64,000 nucleotides of DNA from DASQFQ01 sp963722815 (GTDB lineage Bacteria > Actinomycetota > Thermoleophilia > Solirubrobacterales > Solirubrobacteraceae): NCBI GenBank assembly GCA_963722815.1, contig CAVROM010000009.1, positions 186,001 through 250,000 of the forward strand. The letters are read 5' to 3'. Within the stretch, counting starts at the first letter, position 1. The number at the start of each line of letters is the position of its first letter. This document shows, one piece after another, positions 59,861 through 64,000 of the stretch. The notes below the pieces were generated by a model. It saw nothing but the letters and a program-made list of their open reading frames with translations, ran no database searches and was not told the DNA's origin. The translations under genes and the position numbers were made by a program.

Positions 59861-60733
59861 ATGCCAAGGACCGCGACCATGCCCCCCGCTGCCCAGGGTC
59901 ACCAGACCCTGTCGGCCTACATCTCCTCCCGCTTCGACGAGTTCTCGCGGTCCCAGAAGGACGTCGCGCAGTACGTCGTCGACCATCTCGACGAGGTGGC
60001 CTTCCACACGGCCGAGGAGCTCGCGCGCCGCGCGAGCACGTCATCTTCCACCGTCGTGCGCTTCTCGCAGGCGCTGGGCTTCGAGGGCTTCCCGGAGCTC
60101 CAGGAGGCCGCGCGCGAGGAGTACCGGCACCTGCACCGCGCCGCCGACCCGACCAACGGGCAGAAGAGCGCCGAGCCGCTGTTCTCGCTCGACCAGAGCG
60201 CGTTCGAGTCGGCCGTCGCCGCGGACCACGTCAACGTGGAGGAGACCGCGCGCAAGGTCTCGCGCTCGCAGGTCGACGCCGCCATCGAGGCGATCGCCAC
60301 CCACGAGAAGGTGCTGATCGCCGGCACCGACCAGATGGCGTTCTTCGCCTCTTACCTGCGCCACCTGCTGATGCTGCTCGACGTGCGCGCGGAGATCGCC
60401 GCCTCGCCGTCGCAGGAGGCGCTCTCCCGCCTCGGCCGCATCGACGGCGAGACGCTCGTGATCGGCCTCAGCGCCGGCCGCCCGCATCCGCTGGTCGTGC
60501 GCGCGATGAAGATCGCCCGCCACCGCAAGGCGGCCACGCTGGCGATCGTCGACGCGACGCTCTCCGAGGTCTCCAAGCTCGCCGACCGCACGCTCTACTA
60601 CTCCTCGAACTCGCCGGCCTTCGTGCGCTCGCACGTGGGCCTGCTCTCGATCCTGCAGGCGCTGGCCTACGGGGTCTACGCTCGCGACGCGGCGCAGTAC
60701 GACGACCGCATCCGGGCGTTCCGCCTCAAGTAA
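59861..60733 (+). CDS. MurR/RpiR-family transcriptional regulator
   Basis: 290 aa. N-terminal helix-turn-helix: FSRSQKDVAQYVVDHLDEVAFHTAEELARR and STSSSTVVRFSQALGFEGFPEL (in parts). C-terminal SIS sugar-phosphate domain: KVLIAGTDQMAFFASYLRHLL and GETLVIGLSAGRPHPLVVRAM. It senses a phosphosugar or related metabolite. Divergent from rmlC by 60 bases and upstream of pdxST, but its target is not evident. Confidence 0.85.
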   Translation: MPRTATMPPAAQGHQTLSAYISSRFDEFSRSQKDVAQYVVDHLDEVAFHTAEELARRASTSSSTVVRFSQALGFEGFPELQEAAREEYRHLHRAADPTNGQKSAEPLFSLDQSAFESAVAADHVNVEETARKVSRSQVDAAIEAIATHEKVLIAGTDQMAFFASYLRHLLMLLDVRAEIAASPSQEALSRLGRIDGETLVIGLSAGRPHPLVVRAMKIARHRKAATLAIVDATLSEVSKLADRTLYYSSNSPAFVRSHVGLLSILQALAYGVYARDAAQYDDRIRAFRLK

Positions 60734-60811
60734 GTCTGTACAGCCTGGACAACAGCCGTGCCACTGTCTCGCCCGGGGGGCTCACCACCGGGCTGCGCCC
60801 TCGGGCACGGC

Positions 60812-60824
60812 TACCATGGCTGGC
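60812..60824 (+). promoter_or_regulatory. -10 box that fixes the pdxS start
   Basis: TACCAT (60812-60817) is seven bases before ATG 60825. It covers an upstream ATG at 60816, so only 60825 can be used by this transcript, which would be leaderless. Confidence 0.6.
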
Positions 60825-61709
60825 ATGCGCGACGAGTCGACTTTCCGCGTCAAGGCCGGGCTGGCCGAGATGCTCAAGGGCGGCGTCATCATGGACGTCG
60901 TCAACGCAGAGCAGGCCAAGATCGCCGAGGACGCCGGCGCGGCTGCCGTCATGGCTCTCGAGCGCGTCCCCGCCGACATCCGCCGTGACGGCGGCGTCGC
61001 GCGGATGTCGGACCCGATCCTCATCAAGGGGATCCAGGAAGCCGTGACGATCCCGGTGATGGCGAAGGCCCGCATCGGCCACTTCGTCGAGGCCCAGGTG
61101 CTGGAGGCGCTCGAGGTCGACTACGTCGACGAGTCCGAGGTCCTCACGCCCGCCGACGAGGCCAACCACATCGACAAGTGGGCGTTCAAGGTCCCGTTCG
61201 TGTGCGGCGCGACCAACCTCGGCGAGGCGCTGCGGCGGATCGCGGAGGGCGCGGCGATGATCCGCTCCAAGGGCGAGGCCGGGACGGGCGACATCGTCGA
61301 GGCCGTGCGCCACATGCGCAAGATCTCCGGCGAGATCAAGCGGATCGCCTCGCTCGACGACTCGGAGCTCGCCACCGCCGCCAAGGAGCTGCAGGCGCCG
61401 CTGGACCTGGTGCGCAGCGTCGCCAAGGCCGGCAAGCTGCCGGTCGTCCTGTTCTGCGCCGGCGGCATCGCCACCCCGGCCGACGCCGCGCTGATGATGC
61501 AGCTCGGCGCCGAGGGCAACTTCGTCGGCTCCGGCATCTTCAAGTCCGAGGATCCCGCGACGCGCGCGCAGGCGATCGTCGAGGCGACCACCCACTTCCA
61601 GGACCCCGACCGGGTCGCCCGCGCGTCCGAGGGCCTCGGCACGGCCATGACCTCGCTGGAGACGCGCAAGCTCGAGGAGCAGCAGCTCCTCGCCAACCGG
61701 GGCTGGTAG
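60825..61709 (+). CDS. pdxS: Pyridoxal 5'-phosphate synthase subunit PdxS
   Basis: 294 aa (beta/alpha)8 barrel. FRVKAGLAEMLKGGVIMDVV, VMAKARIGHFVEAQVLEALE with the first catalytic Lys, and SKGEAGTGDIVEAVRH with the second. With PdxT it makes PLP from ribose-5-phosphate, glyceraldehyde-3-phosphate and glutamine-derived ammonia. The start is ATG 60825 from promoter geometry; 60816 is the longer option. pdxT follows after 15 bases. Confidence 0.95.
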   Translation: MRDESTFRVKAGLAEMLKGGVIMDVVNAEQAKIAEDAGAAAVMALERVPADIRRDGGVARMSDPILIKGIQEAVTIPVMAKARIGHFVEAQVLEALEVDYVDESEVLTPADEANHIDKWAFKVPFVCGATNLGEALRRIAEGAAMIRSKGEAGTGDIVEAVRHMRKISGEIKRIASLDDSELATAAKELQAPLDLVRSVAKAGKLPVVLFCAGGIATPADAALMMQLGAEGNFVGSGIFKSEDPATRAQAIVEATTHFQDPDRVARASEGLGTAMTSLETRKLEEQQLLANRGW

Positions 61710-61724
61710 CGAGGGCGCAGCCCG

Positions 61725-62309
61725 GTGACGAGGCCCCTAGGCCGAGGCAGGGCGCCGCTCGTCGGCGTCCTGGCGCTGCAGGGCGACTTCGAAGCCCACG
61801 GCCGGCTCCTGCGCGAGCTCGGCGCCGAGCCGCGGGAGGTGCGCGTGCCGCGTGACCTCGAGGGGCTCGACGGGCTCGTGATGCCCGGCGGCGAGTCGAC
61901 CACGATGACGCTGGGCATCAAGCGCGAAGGGCTGGCGGATCCGCTGCGCGAGTTCGTCCGCAGCGGCAAGCCCGTGCTCGGCACCTGCGCAGGGATGATC
62001 ATGCTCGACCGCGAGCACCTCGGCCTGGCCGACTACACCTGCCGGCGCAACGCGTTCGGCCGCCAGATCCGCTCCTTCGAGGCCGATCTCCGCATCCCCG
62101 GCATCGACGGCCCGCCGGTGCGCGCGGTGTTTATCCGCGCGCCGTGGATCGCCGAAGCGGGGGAGGGGGTGGAGGTCCTCGCCTCCGTCGACGGCCACCC
62201 GGTCGCCGCGCGGCAGGACAACATGCTCGTGATCTCGTTCCACCCTGAGATCGCCGGCGAGCGCCGGGTCCACGAGCTGTTCCTCACGCAGGTCGGGGCC
62301 CGCACCTGA
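61725..62309 (+). CDS. pdxT: Pyridoxal 5'-phosphate synthase glutaminase subunit PdxT
   Basis: 194 aa. GVLALQGDFEAHGRLLRELG, LVMPGGESTTM, nucleophile Cys in VLGTCAGMIML, and the His-Glu pair in VISFHPEIAGE: a complete class I glutaminase triad. It supplies ammonia to PdxS. GTG 61725. Its stop overlaps the probable CTG start of the next gene. Confidence 0.95.
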   Translation: MTRPLGRGRAPLVGVLALQGDFEAHGRLLRELGAEPREVRVPRDLEGLDGLVMPGGESTTMTLGIKREGLADPLREFVRSGKPVLGTCAGMIMLDREHLGLADYTCRRNAFGRQIRSFEADLRIPGIDGPPVRAVFIRAPWIAEAGEGVEVLASVDGHPVAARQDNMLVISFHPEIAGERRVHELFLTQVGART

Positions 62310-62956
62310 GCCGGGACTTCTTCTTCGTGCGCCACGGCGAGTCCGCGGCGAACGTGTTCGACCGCGGCGGCGCGCAGCCGGAGGACGGCGGCGACCGTCT
62401 GACCGAGCACGGTTGGGCGCAGGCACGGGGGCTGGGGGAGCGGCTGCGCGGCGAAGGGCTGGAGGCGATCGTGGCGAGCCCGATGGGCCGCGCGCAGGAG
62501 ACGGCCTCCGCGATCAGCGAGATCCTCGGGCTGCCGCTGAGCACCGACGACGAGCTGTTCGAGGTCGTCCAGTCCGACGCGTACCACGCCGGCCGCTCGA
62601 CGCGCGCCCAGCACGCGACGCTGACGTGGATGCCGGAGACCCCACCGGACGAGGCCACCCCGGGCGCGGAGTCGTTCGCGGAGATCATCGGGCGCGTGTC
62701 ACGCGCTCGGGCCCGCCTGGAGGCGATCGAGGCCGAGCGCGTCCTCGTCGTCAGCCACCACGACGTCCTGCACTTCCTGCTCGGGCTGATCATGTTCGAG
62801 GACGACTTCGCGCCCGGCCACCTGCCCGGCCTCTACCGCCTCCGCCACGCCAACACCGGCATCTCGATCTTCACCTATGACGACGAGCGCACCATGGACG
62901 GAATCCCGCTCCCGGGCTGGTCGCTGACGACCTGGAACGATCGCGCGCACTTGTAG
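62306..62956 (+). CDS. Histidine phosphatase family protein (CTG start likely)
   Basis: 216 aa. DFFFVRHGESAANVFDRGG holds the catalytic RHG; VASPMGRAQETASAI and VVSHHDVLHFLLG complete the phosphoglycerate-mutase-like site. No ATG/GTG/TTG precedes strand FFFV in frame; GTG 62327 would start at the Val of VRHG and delete the first strand. CTG 62306 overlaps the pdxT stop as CTGA and gives a whole domain. The substrate is unknown. Confidence 0.75.
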   Translation: MSRDFFFVRHGESAANVFDRGGAQPEDGGDRLTEHGWAQARGLGERLRGEGLEAIVASPMGRAQETASAISEILGLPLSTDDELFEVVQSDAYHAGRSTRAQHATLTWMPETPPDEATPGAESFAEIIGRVSRARARLEAIEAERVLVVSHHDVLHFLLGLIMFEDDFAPGHLPGLYRLRHANTGISIFTYDDERTMDGIPLPGWSLTTWNDRAHL

Positions 62957-63741
62957 CGGCGCTCGCGCTGATCCTGTTGAGCCCGGCGGTCGCGCGGGGC
63001 GACGACACCGCGCTGCTGGACCGCTTCCGGCCGGTCTATGTCCACGACGCCCGGGAGCGCGACCCGGTGGCGGGCGTCGCGGACTCCCCGCCCGCCTCCT
63101 ACGGCCGTGCGGTGGCGGCGCCGGCGGACCGGCGCTGGCTGCAGTACTGGCGCTGGCACGAGTCCAACCGCCAGGACCGCGGGGTGCTGCGGACCGGCCG
63201 GCACGCGGGCGACTGGGAGCTCGTGCAGGTGCGGGTCGACCGCGGCGAGCAGCCGGTCGAGGCGGTCTACGCACAGCACAGCGGCGGCGAGCGCTGCGGC
63301 TGGCCGGAAGTGCGCACGCGCGGTGACGCGCCCGTTGCGTATCTCGCCAACGGCTCGCACGCTGCCTACTTCCGCCCCGGGGTGCGCGACCGCACGTTCC
63401 CCGATCCCAACGACGAGGCGGGCGGGAAGGGGTCCGTCATCCGCCCGCGGCTGGTGGTGATCGCCGCGGACTTGCCGAGCTGGATGCGGTTCACCGGCCC
63501 CTGGGGCGCGAGCCGCGCGCGGCTGCCGTTCGAGCAGTCCAGCCCGCGCGGGCCGGCCTTCCAGGGCGTGCGCTGGCGCGACCCGGCGGCGTTCGCCGCC
63601 TCGGCGCGGGGCTGCATGGCGGGGCGCTGCGACGAAGTCGGCGAGTGCGACTGGCGCGAGTCGGCGCTGGGCGGGGCCGCGGTCGGCGTCCTTGGGATGC
63701 TGGCCGGCGTCGCCGTGTGGCGGCGGCGCCGGCGAGCTTAG
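62932..63741 (+). CDS. Secreted Vps62-like protein with C-terminal membrane anchor (CTG start likely)
   Basis: About 269 aa. Read from CTG 62932 the N-terminus is ERSRALVAALALILLSPAVA, a full signal peptide; the only ordinary start, TTG 62977, would cut it off. Core RWLQYWRWHESNRQD, HAGDWELVQVRVD, AVYAQHSGGERCGW, and PVAYLANGSHAAYF matches the gene at 38052. The C-terminus has one membrane helix (LGGAAVGVLGMLAGVAVW) and an Arg cluster. Overlaps the phosphatase gene by 25 bases. Function unknown. Confidence 0.7.
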   Translation: MERSRALVAALALILLSPAVARGDDTALLDRFRPVYVHDARERDPVAGVADSPPASYGRAVAAPADRRWLQYWRWHESNRQDRGVLRTGRHAGDWELVQVRVDRGEQPVEAVYAQHSGGERCGWPEVRTRGDAPVAYLANGSHAAYFRPGVRDRTFPDPNDEAGGKGSVIRPRLVVIAADLPSWMRFTGPWGASRARLPFEQSSPRGPAFQGVRWRDPAAFAASARGCMAGRCDEVGECDWRESALGGAAVGVLGMLAGVAVWRRRRRA

Positions 63742-63946
63742 GCGGAGGCGATGCGCCCGAGGCCGTCCTGGCCGTCGGGTCGCATGCCACCCTGCTCCAC
63801 CCCGGGGCAGGCCGGGGCGGATCGGGACGCGCAGTGCCTCCAGCACCACGCGCCTCACCTCCACTAACGGTCGGGATCGCGAGAAGGTGCGCCGTTACCC
63901 TCTCGATGTTTGTTTGGGTCGGTCTTCGCACGGCTAAGCCCAGGAA
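63742..63946. other. Intergenic region
   Basis: No supported gene. TAAGCC (63935-63940) is a possible -10 box six bases before the ATG at 63947. Confidence 0.4.
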
Positions 63947-64000
63947 ATGGCTTCCATACCTGCACCTCCGCTCGCCCTTTCGCAGGTCGGCCGCGCCGCC
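63947..64000 (+). CDS. Possible gene start, cut by the window edge
   Basis: ATG with CAGGAA just before it opens an 18-codon frame (ASIPAPPLALSQVGRAA) to the end of the window. Only this is visible, so the product cannot be named. Confidence 0.35.
   Translation, partial: MASIPAPPLALSQVGRAA

Noticed and set aside
1..64000. CRISPR array
   Set aside because: No regularly spaced direct repeats with unique spacers and no cas genes were seen; the only tandem repeats are the 39-base hairpin pair and the protease tails.

Overview
This is a very GC-rich actinobacterial window. F420-type luciferase-like oxidoreductase, CsoR/CopZ copper control, GTG/TTG starts, many leaderless promoters (a TAnnnT -10 box 6-9 nt before the start codon), Trp-repeat subtilases and a small ANPIVVGAYTDGRG protein point to class Thermoleophilia (Solirubrobacterales-like). 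About 25 genes carry single-base indels that split otherwise conserved proteins. This is too many for real decay, so the sequence is probably an error-bearing draft, and most 'broken' genes here are likely intact in the cell.

Layout. 0-5.5 kb: a divergent TetR/SnoaL-fold pair with twin operators, then a leftward aromatic meta-cleavage operon (type I extradiol dioxygenase, RraA-like aldolase, PIG-L hydratase, DUF6282 amidohydrolase, malate/lactate dehydrogenase) and a divergent SDR. 5.5-11.8 kb: GT1 glycosyltransferase, F420-type oxidoreductase, a conserved small protein, an IS1380 copy inserted between two convergent stop codons, an SDR, and an HExxH metalloprotease. 11.8-15.8 kb: subtilase plus GGDEF-EAL module 1. 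15.9-16.4 kb: tRNA-CAU and YkvA. 16.4-23.6 kb: a metal(loid) resistance island with copA, a periplasmic copper-type protein, copZ, csoR, a CmtR-like repressor with a CDF fusion, and arsM-arsR facing arsC-aquaporin. 23.6-41.2 kb: MFS transporters, a putative eCIS-targeted GH19 enzyme, an amidotransferase, an ABC export pair, a flavoprotein, GreA, an M43 protease, patatin, and an ECF-like sigma factor. 41.3-49.8 kb: a SARP/AAA regulator, DUF5995, and GGDEF-EAL plus subtilase module 2, in which a c-di-GMP-I riboswitch precedes the protease. 49.9-53.1 kb: a vitamin E (tocopherol)-type cluster with tocopherol cyclase, a plant VTE3-like methyltransferase and a homogentisate phytyltransferase. 53.2-64 kb: a PRC-barrel protein, a HATPase/STAS sigma-control pair, membrane proteins, GluQRS, RmlC, an RpiR regulator, pdxS-pdxT, a histidine phosphatase and a second Vps62-like protein.

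The two most notable systems are the tocopherol-type gene cluster in a non-photosynthetic lineage, and the duplicated c-di-GMP enzyme/Trp-tail subtilase module with a c-di-GMP riboswitch directly in front of one protease. Two families of short palindromic repeats sit at gene 3' ends, and three convergent gene pairs have interlocked stop codons (one of them now split by the IS).
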